From Pseudokineococcus lusitanus (GTDB lineage: Bacteria > Actinomycetota > Actinomycetes > Actinomycetales > Quadrisphaeraceae): a DNA stretch of 64,000 nucleotides. The notes under the pieces are model-generated. The model was not told the DNA's origin and made no database searches. It saw only the letters and a list, made by a program, of their open reading frames with translations. Every line of letters starts with the position of its first letter. Position 1 is the first letter of the stretch. This document shows positions 1-8,493 of this stretch, piece after piece. Made by a program: the position numbers and the translations under genes. The stretch is taken from assembly GCF_003751265.1 (NCBI RefSeq), contig NZ_RJKN01000008.1, forward strand, positions 62,001 through 126,000, written 5' to 3'.

Positions 1-178
1 CCGTGGCCTCCTCGACGAGCTCGAACGCGAGCGCGGAGATGAGGACCCCGGCGCCGAAGGCCATGACGAGCGCCACGACGGGCTGCGGGACCCGCACCTT
101 CCACGCCACGAGCGCGCCGACGAGCAGCGCCGCCCCGCCGCCCAGCCCCCACAGGCCGGCCTCGAGCCATCCGGGCAC
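1..178 (-). CDS. ZIP-family metal transporter, N-terminal fragment
   Basis: The first 59 codons of a membrane protein that runs off the left edge of the window. The start is a GTG at 178 with a GGAGG ribosome binding site six bases upstream. The peptide has a hydrophobic helix (about residues 5-25), a short basic turn, then a second helix containing AFGAGVLISALAFELVEEA. A small-residue helix ending in FELVEEA is characteristic of ZIP (zinc/iron permease) proteins, which carry divalent metals into the cytoplasm. Substrate cannot be judged because the His-rich loop and the metal-binding helices are missing. The neighbouring reverse-strand operon is separated from it by two strong hairpins. Confidence 0.6.
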   Translation of the reverse strand, partial: MPGWLEAGLWGLGGGAALLVGALVAWKVRVPQPVVALVMAFGAGVLISALAFELVEEAT

Positions 179-207
179 GTCGTCCTCCGTCGGGTCTCGT
201 CAGCCAC

Positions 208-240
208 GCAGGGCCCGGCGCGCGCGGCGCCGGGCCCTGC
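208..240. terminator. Perfect GC hairpin, first of a tandem pair
   Basis: A 14-bp perfect stem (GCAGGGCCCGGCGC and its complement) with a five-base loop, lying just beyond the stop codon of the DUF3618 gene on the reverse strand. There is no T tract, as is usual in high-GC actinobacteria. With the next hairpin it probably ends the operon transcript and insulates the ZIP gene. Confidence 0.55.
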
Positions 241-247
241 GGGTGCT

Positions 248-275
248 CGTCCCGCCGGCGGACGCCGGCGGGACG
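248..275. terminator. Perfect GC hairpin, second of a tandem pair
   Basis: A 13-bp perfect stem (CGTCCCGCCGGCG and its complement) closed by a GA loop, 18 bases after the reverse-strand stop codon at 293-295. It is probably the primary terminator of the 2129-293 operon, with the hairpin at 208-240 as back-up. Confidence 0.6.
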
Positions 276-292
276 GTGGTGCGGTGGTGCGG

Positions 293-913
293 TCAGTGCT
301 GGCCGTGCTGCCGGCGCGCGTCCTCGGCCTGGCCCCGGGCCTCGCCCCGGACCTGCTGCGCCTGGTCCTGCGCCTCGCCGCGGACGTCCTGCGCCCGCGA
401 CGACGCCTCGTCCTTGACCTCCTGGGCCCCGGACTGCGCCGTCTCCTTGACGGACTGCGCGGCCTGCTGCGCCGGCTCCTTCAGCTGCTGCGCGGCGTCG
501 GTGGCGGCGCCCTTGACGTCCTCCACGAGCGGCTGCGCCTTCTCCTTGGCCTGCTGCGCGGCCTCCTGCTCCTTGCGGCTCGTCGGGAGCAGCGCGGCGG
601 CGAGCATGCCCGCCCCGAAGGCGATGACGCCGGCGGCCAGGGGGTTGCCGCGGGTGCGGGCCTTGACCTGGTCCGGGGCGCCGGCCGCGGCGTCCTTGAC
701 GGACGACGTCGCCGAGCCGGTGCTGCTGGACGCGTCGTGGGCGGCACCCATGACGCGCTCCTTGAGGTCGGTGACCCGGCCCTTGACCTTGTCGGTCTGG
801 CGGTGGACCTGCGTCGAGGGGCTCGCCTCGTGGCCCAGCTCGTCGACGTCGGCGGACAGGGCCGCGCGGGTGCGCTCGATCTCGGCGCGGATCTCGTCGG
901 GGGACTGGCTCAT
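293..913 (-). CDS. DUF3618 protein with Ala/Glu/Lys/Gln-rich tail
   Basis: A 206-residue protein. Residues 1-50 form the DUF3618 motif (SPDEIRAEIERTRAALSADVDELG), common in actinobacterial envelope proteins of unknown function. A single transmembrane helix (NPLAAGVIAFGAGMLAAALL) lies near residue 100. The last 90 residues are an Ala/Gln/Glu/Lys-rich amphipathic stretch like late-embryogenesis-abundant (LEA) proteins. The ATG at 913 overlaps the holin-like stop by four bases, so the two are translationally coupled. Role is inferred only: membrane-anchored stabilising or scaffold protein, possibly stress-induced. It is the last gene of the three-gene operon. Confidence 0.8.
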   Translation of the reverse strand: MSQSPDEIRAEIERTRAALSADVDELGHEASPSTQVHRQTDKVKGRVTDLKERVMGAAHDASSSTGSATSSVKDAAAGAPDQVKARTRGNPLAAGVIAFGAGMLAAALLPTSRKEQEAAQQAKEKAQPLVEDVKGAATDAAQQLKEPAQQAAQSVKETAQSGAQEVKDEASSRAQDVRGEAQDQAQQVRGEARGQAEDARRQHGQH

Positions 914-1347
914 CGGTTCTGCTCCTCGTGGCCCTTGGCGGCGTTCGGGATCTTCTGGAGGGTCTCCTGCGTCTGCGGGAGGCCCTTCGCGGACTTCAGC
1001 GAGCGCCGGCCCACGACGGCGAGGACGGCGGCGACGACGGCCCACAGGAGGGCCACCACGAGACCGGACCAGCCGTTCCCGATGGCGGTGCCGAGGCCCC
1101 ACCAGAGGGCGACGGACAGGAAGAGCAGGACGAAGTGGCCGGCGACGCCGGCTCCGCCCAGCAGGCCTGCGCCCTTGCCGGCGCTGGACGCCGACTCCTT
1201 GGCCTCGGCCTTGGCGAGCGCGACCTCCTGGCGCAGCAGTGTCGAGAGGTCCTCGGTCACCGCCCGCAGCAGGTCGCCGATGGAGCGGTGGTCGTCGCCG
1301 CCCGTGCCCGGCGCGGTGCGGAGGGGGCCGTCGGCGGGGGTGCTCAC
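910..1347 (-). CDS. Holin-superfamily III-like membrane protein (DUF1469 type)
   Basis: A 145-residue protein with an amphipathic N-terminal region containing LLRQEVALAKAEAKE, then two transmembrane helices (VAGHFVLLFLSVALWWGLG and WSGLVVALLWAVVAAVLAVVG) and a short charged tail. This is the pattern of the 'phage holin family' proteins in actinobacteria, which despite the name are chromosomal and normally sit next to DUF3618 proteins, as here. It overlaps both neighbours by four bases. The cellular role is not known; it is presumably a partner of the DUF3618 protein in the membrane. Confidence 0.8.
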   Translation of the reverse strand: MSTPADGPLRTAPGTGGDDHRSIGDLLRAVTEDLSTLLRQEVALAKAEAKESASSAGKGAGLLGGAGVAGHFVLLFLSVALWWGLGTAIGNGWSGLVVALLWAVVAAVLAVVGRRSLKSAKGLPQTQETLQKIPNAAKGHEEQNR

Positions 1348-2129
1348 AGGACCCCTCGGTGGACGTCGGCCGACGTGGTGTCCGCGAGCGAGGGCAGCGT
1401 CGGGGCGCCGGGCGTCGTCGTCGTGCCGGCGGCGCCGGTGGCCGTCGTCGTCCCCACCGCGGCGGTGCCGTAGGTGGGGGCGGCGGTGGTGCCGGTGCCC
1501 GTGGAGGTGCCGGCGGTCGTCGACGACGAGCTGTCGTCGGACGCGTCCTTGAGACCGCGGGCCAGGCGGCCGGCGAGGAGGCCGGCGCCCGCGGCGAGGG
1601 CCAGGAAGGCCCCGGGGCGCCGGGCCGCGAAGGAGCGGACGTCCCGCAGGAGGCCGTCGGTGTCACGGTCGCCGAGCCAGCGGGCGGCCTCGTCGACGCG
1701 GTCGGCCGCCTGGCGCGCCAGGTCGGTCACGGGGCCCTGCTGGTCCGTGCCGTCGACCATGCCGCGGAGCTCGGTCGTCACGGCGCGCAGGCCCTGCGCG
1801 GCGCGCTGCTGCTGCTCGCCGGCGTGCTGGGTGAGCTGGCTGCGGCCCTCGCGGTAGAGGTCCTTCGCCTGGGCGGCGGCCTCGTCCTTGACGTCGGCGG
1901 CCTTGGCCTGGGCGGTGCCGGCGACCTCGCGGCCGGCGTCCTTCGCGGTGCCGGCGACCTGGGAGCCGGCGTCCTTCGCGGTGCCGGCCACCTGGCCGGC
2001 GCGCTGCTGCGCCTCGTCGCGGGCGGCGGACGCCGTCGCGGAGGCGTCCGAGCCGGTGCTGCCGGTGCTGCCGGTGCGGGGGTCCGGGGCGCGGTGGGCC
2101 GCGGACGGGTCGGTGCTGTCGTGGCTCAT
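1344..2129 (-). CDS. Ala-rich LEA-like membrane-associated protein
   Basis: A 261-residue protein of unknown function. Residues 35-75 contain an imperfect repeat of about ten residues (QVAGTAKDAGS, QVAGTAKDAGR, EVAGTAQAKAA), an 11-mer-like pattern typical of LEA and apolipoprotein-like amphipathic helices. A weak hydrophobic helix (GAFLALAAGAGLLAGRLA) follows near residue 190. The tail is Ser/Thr/Gly/Ala-rich and likely disordered. It is the first gene of the operon with the holin-like and DUF3618 genes and overlaps the next by four bases. The ATG is preceded by GGAAGGA about 10 bases upstream. A joint role in envelope or desiccation tolerance is inference. Confidence 0.7.
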   Translation of the reverse strand: MSHDSTDPSAAHRAPDPRTGSTGSTGSDASATASAARDEAQQRAGQVAGTAKDAGSQVAGTAKDAGREVAGTAQAKAADVKDEAAAQAKDLYREGRSQLTQHAGEQQQRAAQGLRAVTTELRGMVDGTDQQGPVTDLARQAADRVDEAARWLGDRDTDGLLRDVRSFAARRPGAFLALAAGAGLLAGRLARGLKDASDDSSSSTTAGTSTGTGTTAAPTYGTAAVGTTTATGAAGTTTTPGAPTLPSLADTTSADVHRGVL

Positions 2130-2387
2130 GGGCCTGGGGTCCTTCCGAGGGGGCGGGTCGCGCCCGCTGGGTCGTCGGTGCCCACCACGACGACGCGCCG
2201 GAGGGCGCGGGAGGGGTGGGGGACCGGGGCCCGGGGCGTCGACGGTCCGGGCGCCGCTGCTGGGCCACGGGGTCGACGGGGGTCGCGCGCTTCTGCACGA
2301 CCGGTCGCGCCCACCATGGCCCGGTGCCGTGCGGCCTGCACCTCGGACGGCCCGCAGCGCCCGCGTCCCGCCCCGTCCGGGGCCGGC

Positions 2388-3059
2388 TCAGCCGGGGACG
2401 GCCAGCCCGCTGCGGAAGGCCCACACGACCGTCTGGAGCCGGTCGGCGGTGCCGAGCTTCGTCATCGCCCTCCCGAGGTGGGACTTCACCGTGCTCACCT
2501 CGACGACGAGCTCCGCGGCGATCTCCGCGTTGGTGAGGCCCCGGGCGAGCAGCACGACGACGTCGCGCTCGCGGGGGGTCAGGAGGTCGACCTCGGGGGC
2601 CGAGGGAGCAGGAGCCGGTGCGCGGCGGGCGAACTCGCTGATGACCCGCCGCGTGACGGCGGAGTCCACGAGGCCGTCGCCGGCGGCCAGCCGGCGCACC
2701 GCCGCCACGAGCTCCTCGGGCTCGCAGTCCTTGAGGAGGAAGCCGCTGGCCCCCGCCTCCAGGGCGCCGAAGACGTACTCGTCGAGGTCGAAGGTCGTGA
2801 CGACGAGGACGGCCGGCGGCCGCGACCCGTCCTCGCCGCGGTGCTCGCCGACGATGCGCCGGGTCGCCGTCAGGCCGTCGCCGCCGGGCATCCGCACGTC
2901 CATGACGACGACGTCGGGGCGCACGGCCCGCGCGGCGGCCACCGCCTGGGCGCCGGAGGACGCCTCGGCGACGACCTCGAGGTCGCCGGCGTCCTCGAGC
3001 AGCACGCGGAAGCCCGCGCGCACCACCGCCTGGTCGTCCACGAGCAGCACGCGGGTCAT
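2388..3059 (-). CDS. NarL/FixJ-family response regulator
   Basis: A 223-residue two-component response regulator. The receiver domain (1-120) has the acidic pair at D8-D9, the phosphoacceptor Asp54 in VVMDVRMPG, a conserved Thr (VVTTFD) and Lys (FLLKD). The C-terminal LuxR-type helix-turn-helix (about 158-215) contains LTPRERDVVVLLARGLTNAE. It is translated from an ATG overlapping the kinase stop by four bases, so kinase and regulator are a cognate pair. The target genes are not evident; the serine hydrolase gene just upstream on the same strand and the 2129 operon downstream are candidates by position only. Confidence 0.92.
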   Translation of the reverse strand: MTRVLLVDDQAVVRAGFRVLLEDAGDLEVVAEASSGAQAVAAARAVRPDVVVMDVRMPGGDGLTATRRIVGEHRGEDGSRPPAVLVVTTFDLDEYVFGALEAGASGFLLKDCEPEELVAAVRRLAAGDGLVDSAVTRRVISEFARRAPAPAPSAPEVDLLTPRERDVVVLLARGLTNAEIAAELVVEVSTVKSHLGRAMTKLGTADRLQTVVWAFRSGLAVPG

Positions 3060-4372
3060 GCGGGCACCTCCTCGTCGCCGGGGTCGCGGGGCCCGTCGGG
3101 CACGGGCACGTGCAGCGTGACGCGCCACCCGCCGTCGGGCGTCGGCCCGGCGGCGAGCCGGCCGCCGACGAGCGCCGCGCGCTCGCGCATCACCGCCAGG
3201 CCGGTGCCGCCGCCCCGCACGCCGGGCGCGGCCGCCGGCCCGTTGACGACGTCGAGCGCCAGCTCGGGTCCCGCGACGGCGAGCGCCAGCCGCACGGGCG
3301 CGCCCGGCGCGTGCTGGCGGGCGTTGGTCAGGGCCTGCTGGGCGACGCGGAAGACCGAGGCGTCCGCCAGCGGCGGCAGCACGGGCAGCCGGGGCGGCAC
3401 GTCGACGAGGAGCGCGTCCCCCGCCTCCCGTGCCTGGGCGACGAGGTCGTCGAGGGCGTCGAGGCCGGGCAGCGGGGCCCGGGCGGCGGCGTCGCCCAGG
3501 GGCTCGCCCGCGGGACCGCGCAGCAGCCCCACGGCCTGCCGCAGGTCGGCCAGCGTCTGCTTGCCCTGCTCGCGCAGCCAGGCCGCGCCCTCGCGGGCCG
3601 CCGCCGGGTCGCGCCCCACGAGCCGCTCGACGGCCGCCGCCTGGACGACCATGCCCGAGAGGTGGTGCGCGGCGACGTCGTGCAGCTCGCGCGCCAGCCG
3701 CGAGCGCTCGGCCGCGACGGCCGCCCGGACCCGTTCCTGCTGACCGGCCTCCGCGGCGGCGGCCTCCGCGCGCAGCAGGTGCAGGTAGCGCCGCCGGGTG
3801 GCGACGTGGAGCCCGACGGCGACGGCCACGGCCCCGCTCACGGCGGCGGACAGCGCGTTGAGACCGACGGACGTGGCCACGTCCTGGCCGGTCGTCGCGG
3901 CCGCCACCCCCGCCGTCGCCGTCTCGACGACGACGGCGACGGCGAGGGCGGCCCCGGCCCGACGGACGGTGAGCAGGACGCCCGCCGTGTACCAGGCGAC
4001 CACCGGCGCGAGGGCGCGCAGCGTCTCCTCGGGGGCCACGGCCGCGAGGAGGGCCTGGCAGCCCACGACGGCGGCGAGGCACCACGGGAGCGCCGTGCGT
4101 CGCACGCACAGGGCGGCGCCCTGGACCGCCGCGACCGCGGCGAGCCACCCCGCGCTCCCGCGGTGGACGGAGGCCTCCTCCGGCCCGAGGAGGTCGGCCG
4201 GCAGGAGCGCCGGCAGGGCGAGGGTGATCGCCGTCGTCAGGACGACGACCACCACGGCGAGGAGGGCGTCCCGCCCGAGGACCGTCCGGACGCCCCGCTC
4301 CTCGAGGAGGTCGTCGAGGCGGCCGCGGGAGACGTCGACGGGTCCGTCGTCCGTCGCCCCCCACCGCGTCAC
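3056..4372 (-). CDS. Two-component sensor histidine kinase (HisKA_3, NarX-like)
   Basis: A 438-residue membrane kinase. The first 190 residues hold about five or six hydrophobic segments with short loops, so sensing is probably within or near the membrane. HisKA_3 dimerisation motif LARELHDVAAHHLSG carries the phosphoacceptor His231. The ATPase domain follows, with the N-box region ALTNARQHAPG and the G-box VRGGGTGLAVMRERAALVGG. I chose the GTG at 4372 because it clears the neighbouring serine hydrolase gene; the ribosome binding site there is weak and a start a few codons downstream is possible. It phosphorylates the response regulator encoded next to it. Confidence 0.88.
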   Translation of the reverse strand: MTRWGATDDGPVDVSRGRLDDLLEERGVRTVLGRDALLAVVVVVLTTAITLALPALLPADLLGPEEASVHRGSAGWLAAVAAVQGAALCVRRTALPWCLAAVVGCQALLAAVAPEETLRALAPVVAWYTAGVLLTVRRAGAALAVAVVVETATAGVAAATTGQDVATSVGLNALSAAVSGAVAVAVGLHVATRRRYLHLLRAEAAAAEAGQQERVRAAVAAERSRLARELHDVAAHHLSGMVVQAAAVERLVGRDPAAAREGAAWLREQGKQTLADLRQAVGLLRGPAGEPLGDAAARAPLPGLDALDDLVAQAREAGDALLVDVPPRLPVLPPLADASVFRVAQQALTNARQHAPGAPVRLALAVAGPELALDVVNGPAAAPGVRGGGTGLAVMRERAALVGGRLAAGPTPDGGWRVTLHVPVPDGPRDPGDEEVPA

Positions 4373-4427
4373 CCGCCCATCCTGGCGCCCGCCGCCGCCG
4401 GGCCCGTCCCCGCGCACCGCCCGCGCC

Positions 4428-6437
4428 TCAGTAGCTGACCGACGGGGCGAGCAGCCGCAGCGCGACGGCCAGCCACGCCGTGGCGCCGAGCGCCGCGAGC
4501 AGCAGGACCGCACCGACCACCTGCCACCGGCCGGCGCGCGCGCGGACCTCGGCGGCGACCCGGGCGGCCGCCGGCACGACGCCGACCGCGGCCAGCAGCT
4601 GCAGCGCCTGCACGCCCCGCAGCGGCGCGGCGGGCAGGGCCGTGAAGGACATCACCGCCTGGACGACGACGACCCACCCGACGAGCGCGAGCAGCCCGGC
4701 GAGGGCGGCGCCGCGGGAGAGCCCCCGGAGCACCCGCAGCCCCCGCGGGGCGGCGGGCCGGCCCCGGCGCCGACGGCGGACCGCGCCGACGGGCACCGCG
4801 ACGACGGCGACGAGCAGCACGAGGGCCGAGACGACGAGGACGGGCAGGCCGACCTGCTCCGCCACGGTCGCCGGGCGGAGCGTGAAGGCGCCCTCGTAGC
4901 CGACGGCGGCGACGGCGCCGTCCTCGACGCGGACCGGCAGCAGCCGCTCGCCGCCGACCTCGCGCCACAGCCACGGCCGCACCTCCTCGTAGACGGCGGG
5001 CGTCACCGAGCCGGGGGCCGGGGTGGCGAGGAGGCGGTCGTCGGGCAGGGCGGTCAGCGTCGTGCCGCCGAGGGCCGGCAGCGCGGCGAGGAACGTCGTC
5101 GCCGAGCCGCGGGTGTCGCTGTAGCGGCCGGCCACGGCGGCGGCGCGGTCGGCCGTGCCGCCCGGGTCGGGGCGCGCGGCGACGGGCTCGACGGCGTCCC
5201 GGCGCACGACGTACCGGTCGTCGAAGGCCTCGACGAGCTCGCGGCGCAGGCCGACGGTCGCGGTGGCGTCCGTGCCGGAGCTGTTGAAGGACACGAAGAT
5301 CCCGGCGTGGGCGTCCGGCAGGACGTGCAGCTGGCTGTGGAAGTGCGTGGTGTCTCCGCCGTGGCCCCACGCCTGGGTGCCGCCGCGGCTCTCGTCGAAG
5401 GTGCCGAGGCCCGGCAGAGGACCGGCGGCGAGGTCGCCGAGCGCCTCCTCGTCGGCGGCGGGCGCGAGGAGCAGGGCGCGCTCCTCGTCGCCGACGACGT
5501 CCTCGGTGCCGGGCAGGTCGCCGAGCAGCGCCAGCGTGAACCGCGCCATGTCGGGCCCGGACGTCGTCAGCGCGCCCGCCGGGGCGGGGCCCACGAACTC
5601 GAACGGCGTCGGGGCGCCCGCGGCGTCGGGGTAGGAGCGGGACAGCCGGCCGGCGAGGTCGTCGGGCAGCGGCTGGGCGAAGGTCGAGCTCGTCATGCCC
5701 AGGGGGTCGAGGACCGCCTCCTGCACGTGCTCGGCGAAGGGCGTGCCGGTGACCCGCTCGACGACGTACCCGGCGAGCGCGTTGCCGTAGTTGGAGTAGG
5801 CCGGCGTCGTCCCGGGGGCGAAGACCTGCGCGGGCGGGTCGGTCGCGAGGTGCTCGCGGAGGTCGACCGGGCCGTCCGTCGCGAGGACGCCCTCGACCCG
5901 CTCCTCGAAGCCGCCCGTGTGCGTCAGCAGGTGCCGCAGCGTGAGGTCCTGCGGGTAGCCGCGCGGCACCGGGAAGTCGAGGTACTCGCTGACGTCGACG
6001 TCGAGGTCGAGGCGTCCGTCGGCGACGAGCTGCGCGACCGCGAGGGCCGTGACCGTCTTGGAGACCGAGCCGGCGCGGAAGAGCGTCGCCTCGGCGTCGA
6101 CGGGGACGGGCGTGCCGCTCGGGACGGCGCCGTCGTCGGCCGTCCGCCCCGTGTCGGCCAGGCCGAAGCCGCGGGCGGTGACGAGCCCGCCGTCCGCGAG
6201 GACGGCGACCGTCGCCCCGGCGATGCCCTCGCGCTCCAGCGCGGCGGGCAGGTACCCGTCGAGCCAGGCGTCGACGTCCGCCGTCGTGGGCTCGGCCGTG
6301 ACGACGGGGGCGGGCGTGGGCGGGGGCACGGCCGCGGGGGCGCCGCAGCCGGCGAGGACGGCGACGAGCGCGGCGCCGGCCAGGGCGGTGGCGCCGCGAC
6401 GGCGGCGGACGGGCGGTGACGTGGTGCGGGTGGTCAT
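4428..6437 (-). CDS. Beta-lactamase-fold serine hydrolase lipoprotein with membrane tail
   Basis: A 669-residue protein. It begins with a lipoprotein signal (lipobox ending at Cys31). The class C beta-lactamase/esterase domain (about 50-400) has the SxxK motif S124-V-S-K127, the YxN motif in PAYSNYGN and the third motif HGG in WGHGGDTTH. A linker domain follows, then four or five transmembrane helices in the last 170 residues. This is the Pfam 'Beta-lactamase' serine hydrolase family with a membrane extension, usually a D-amino-acid amidase, esterase or penicillin-binding-like hydrolase of unknown substrate. True beta-lactam resistance should not be assumed. The ATG at 6437 has GAGGAG upstream. 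Confidence 0.82.
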   Translation of the reverse strand: MTTRTTSPPVRRRRGATALAGAALVAVLAGCGAPAAVPPPTPAPVVTAEPTTADVDAWLDGYLPAALEREGIAGATVAVLADGGLVTARGFGLADTGRTADDGAVPSGTPVPVDAEATLFRAGSVSKTVTALAVAQLVADGRLDLDVDVSEYLDFPVPRGYPQDLTLRHLLTHTGGFEERVEGVLATDGPVDLREHLATDPPAQVFAPGTTPAYSNYGNALAGYVVERVTGTPFAEHVQEAVLDPLGMTSSTFAQPLPDDLAGRLSRSYPDAAGAPTPFEFVGPAPAGALTTSGPDMARFTLALLGDLPGTEDVVGDEERALLLAPAADEEALGDLAAGPLPGLGTFDESRGGTQAWGHGGDTTHFHSQLHVLPDAHAGIFVSFNSSGTDATATVGLRRELVEAFDDRYVVRRDAVEPVAARPDPGGTADRAAAVAGRYSDTRGSATTFLAALPALGGTTLTALPDDRLLATPAPGSVTPAVYEEVRPWLWREVGGERLLPVRVEDGAVAAVGYEGAFTLRPATVAEQVGLPVLVVSALVLLVAVVAVPVGAVRRRRRGRPAAPRGLRVLRGLSRGAALAGLLALVGWVVVVQAVMSFTALPAAPLRGVQALQLLAAVGVVPAAARVAAEVRARAGRWQVVGAVLLLAALGATAWLAVALRLLAPSVSY

Positions 6438-6585
6438 GGCGGGCTCCTCGTGCCGGGCGGCGGGCCGGCGCGGGGCCGGTCCTGCGGTCACGACGAGCCT
6501 CGCCACGGGCGGGCGCGGGGTCGTCCCGCGCGGGCAGGCACCCCACCTCCGACCTCCGGAGGAGGTGGGCGGCCGCGAGGTCGGA

Positions 6586-6633
6586 GGTGTGCGCGTCGAT
6601 CTGACGGCAGGCCGTCACATCGACGCGCACACC
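6586..6633. terminator. Long near-perfect hairpin
   Basis: Arms GGTGTGCGCGTCGAT and ATCGACGCGCACACC enclose a second perfect arm pair TGACGGC/GCCGTCA with an AG loop and one C-C mismatch, giving about 22 paired positions. It starts ten bases past the stop codon of the phosphoesterase gene on the reverse strand and is probably its terminator. A second inverted repeat (6544-6556 with 6577-6589) overlaps its outer edge and could form an alternative fold. Confidence 0.6.
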
Positions 6634-6642
6634 CCGCGGGCC

Positions 6643-8493
6643 TCAGCGCGCCGGGCGCACCAGCCACTCCTCGGGCGCGAGGGCCCGGTCGGCGATGCGG
6701 ACGTCGCCCACCCAGCCGTCGAAGGTCTTCTCCACCTGCTCGTCGAAGGTCGTCGCCCCGACGAGCCAAGAGCTACCCGCGCCCGCGATGCCGACGGCGT
6801 CGAGGCCCGGGTCGCGGGCGATGGGGGCGCCGTCGACGTACATCCGCGTGCGGGTGCCGTCGTTGACGACGGCGAGGTGGCGCCACACGCCGGCCTCGAG
6901 CTCGTGGCTCCAGCTGGTCACGGCGTCGTCGCGGTTGGTGGGGTACATCTCCCACTGCACCTGGCGGCTCGGCGAGAAGGCGAGCGTGGCGGTCGAGGCC
7001 CGGGGGTCGTAGCCGCCGGACTTGCCCGCCGAGACGCCGGACGCCCCGCGGCCGAGCAAGCCGGACCACGCCCGGTCGCCCTCGCAGCACCCCTCCGGCA
7101 GCCGCACGTAGGCCTCGACGGTGTACCCGTCGGCGAGGGTCAGGTCGTCGAGCGGGGCGCCCTCGACCGTCCGCAGGTAGGCACCGCCGCCCGGCACACC
7201 GCCGACGAGCCGGAGGCTGCCCGACCCGGGCTGGTCGGGGTCGTCGTCGTCGGACAGGAGCACCGAGCGGCGGTCGCCCTCCGGGAGCGTGACGAGGCGC
7301 AGGTCGTTGCCGGAGCCGGACAGGTCCCGCAGGGTCGGCGAGGTCGGGGCGAGCGGCCGCCCGTCGCTGCTGCGGCCGCGGCCGGTGTCGCCCAGCCGCC
7401 AGTAGGCGACGACGCCGTCGACCAGCGAGTCGGCCACGGGGGCGCCGGGCTCGCGTCCCGCGGGGTCGGGCGTGAAGGCCGCGAAGCGCTCGTCGGCGTC
7501 GAGCGGGTAGGAGAACTGGTCGACGGCGCGCTCGCCGGGCGTCGTCGGGCGGGCGAGCGGGCGCGCCAGCGGGTTGCCCTCCTCGGCCTGCTGCTGCGCC
7601 CACGGGGAGAAGGTCTCGACGTCGACCCGGTCCTCGGTGAGGTCGATCGTGTAGAGCCGGATCATCCCGGCGCCGCCGTAGTAGCGCTCCTGGTAGTTGA
7701 CGAGGTGCATCTCGACGTCGTGGCCGGCGTCGTTGCGGGCCGTCGTGCGGGCGACGGGCCAGAAGTGGCCGCCGAGCGCGAGGAAGACCTGGTCGTTGGC
7801 GGCCACGAGGCGGTCCCACAGCTGCTGCCCGTAGGCGGACGGCGTGGCGACGCCGCCCCCGCCGTCGGCGACGAGCTCGTGCGTCGTCAGGACGACGGGG
7901 CTCGTGGGGTGGGCGTCGATGACGTCCTGCGCCCACGTGAAGGAGGCGTCCGACATGCGCCAGTCCAGGGACAGCACGAGCCAGTCGCGCCCCGCCGCCG
8001 GGACGACGTTGTAGGTGTTGTAGCCGGTCTCGTCGGCACCGCCGAAGGTGGGCTGGTCGGCGAAGCGCTGCGGGCCGAACTCGTCGAGGTAGGGGGTGCC
8101 GAGCCGCTCGGCGTCGGTGCGGCTGCCGTCGACGTCGTGGTTGCCGGCGAGGACGGCGTAGGGCATCCCCGCGTCGTCGAGGCGCTCGTAGACCTCGCCC
8201 ACGCGACCCATCTGGTCGGCGTCGCCGCCCTCGGTGAGGTCGCCGAGCGCGGCCGTGAAGACGACGTCGCGCTCCTCGGCGTGCTCGACGAGCCAGTCGA
8301 GGCCCGCCGCCAGCGGGGCGGCGTCGCCGCGGCCCTGCCCGTCGAAGAGGTACTGCGTGTCGGGGACGACGGCGATGGTGAGGCGCTGCGGCTCGGCGGC
8401 GCCGGGGGGGACGGCGGCGGCCACGGTGGGCAGCACGAGCGCGGTGAGCGCGGTGGCGACGGCGGCGGTGCGCAGCGTCCGGCGGGCGGGCAT
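6643..8493 (-). CDS. Secreted calcineurin-like phosphoesterase with LamG domain
   Basis: A 616-residue exported protein. The signal peptide covers about 1-32. The metallophosphoesterase domain (35-300) shows the metal-binding motifs VVPDTQY, ALGDLTEGG, LAGNHDVDG, a TTHE segment and LGGHFWP. The C-terminal third (about 430-616) is a LamG/concanavalin-like jelly roll (DGYTVEAYVRL, WRHLAVVNDGTRTRMYVDG, GWVGDVRI). The reaction is presumably hydrolysis of an extracellular phosphate ester, with the LamG domain binding glycan or cell surface. The ATG at 8493 has GAGAGGA upstream. The substrate is not deducible. The gene is followed by the long hairpin at 6586-6633. Confidence 0.88.
   Translation of the reverse strand: MPARRTLRTAAVATALTALVLPTVAAAVPPGAAEPQRLTIAVVPDTQYLFDGQGRGDAAPLAAGLDWLVEHAEERDVVFTAALGDLTEGGDADQMGRVGEVYERLDDAGMPYAVLAGNHDVDGSRTDAERLGTPYLDEFGPQRFADQPTFGGADETGYNTYNVVPAAGRDWLVLSLDWRMSDASFTWAQDVIDAHPTSPVVLTTHELVADGGGGVATPSAYGQQLWDRLVAANDQVFLALGGHFWPVARTTARNDAGHDVEMHLVNYQERYYGGAGMIRLYTIDLTEDRVDVETFSPWAQQQAEEGNPLARPLARPTTPGERAVDQFSYPLDADERFAAFTPDPAGREPGAPVADSLVDGVVAYWRLGDTGRGRSSDGRPLAPTSPTLRDLSGSGNDLRLVTLPEGDRRSVLLSDDDDPDQPGSGSLRLVGGVPGGGAYLRTVEGAPLDDLTLADGYTVEAYVRLPEGCCEGDRAWSGLLGRGASGVSAGKSGGYDPRASTATLAFSPSRQVQWEMYPTNRDDAVTSWSHELEAGVWRHLAVVNDGTRTRMYVDGAPIARDPGLDAVGIAGAGSSWLVGATTFDEQVEKTFDGWVGDVRIADRALAPEEWLVRPAR

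Noticed and set aside
910-1347. Prophage holin
   Set aside because: The family name is historical. The neighbours are chromosomal DUF3618-type genes and no lysin or phage gene is present.
3-3743. Open frame of over 1200 codons on the + strand
   Set aside because: It is low-complexity Arg/Ala/Gly-rich in translation and lies antisense to the DUF3618, holin, response regulator and kinase genes, whose reverse-strand products match known families. Long spurious frames are expected at this GC content.
4428-6437. Antibiotic-resistance beta-lactamase
   Set aside because: The fold is shared, but the membrane tail and lipoprotein form fit the broad serine hydrolase family; nothing in the sequence shows beta-lactam hydrolysis.
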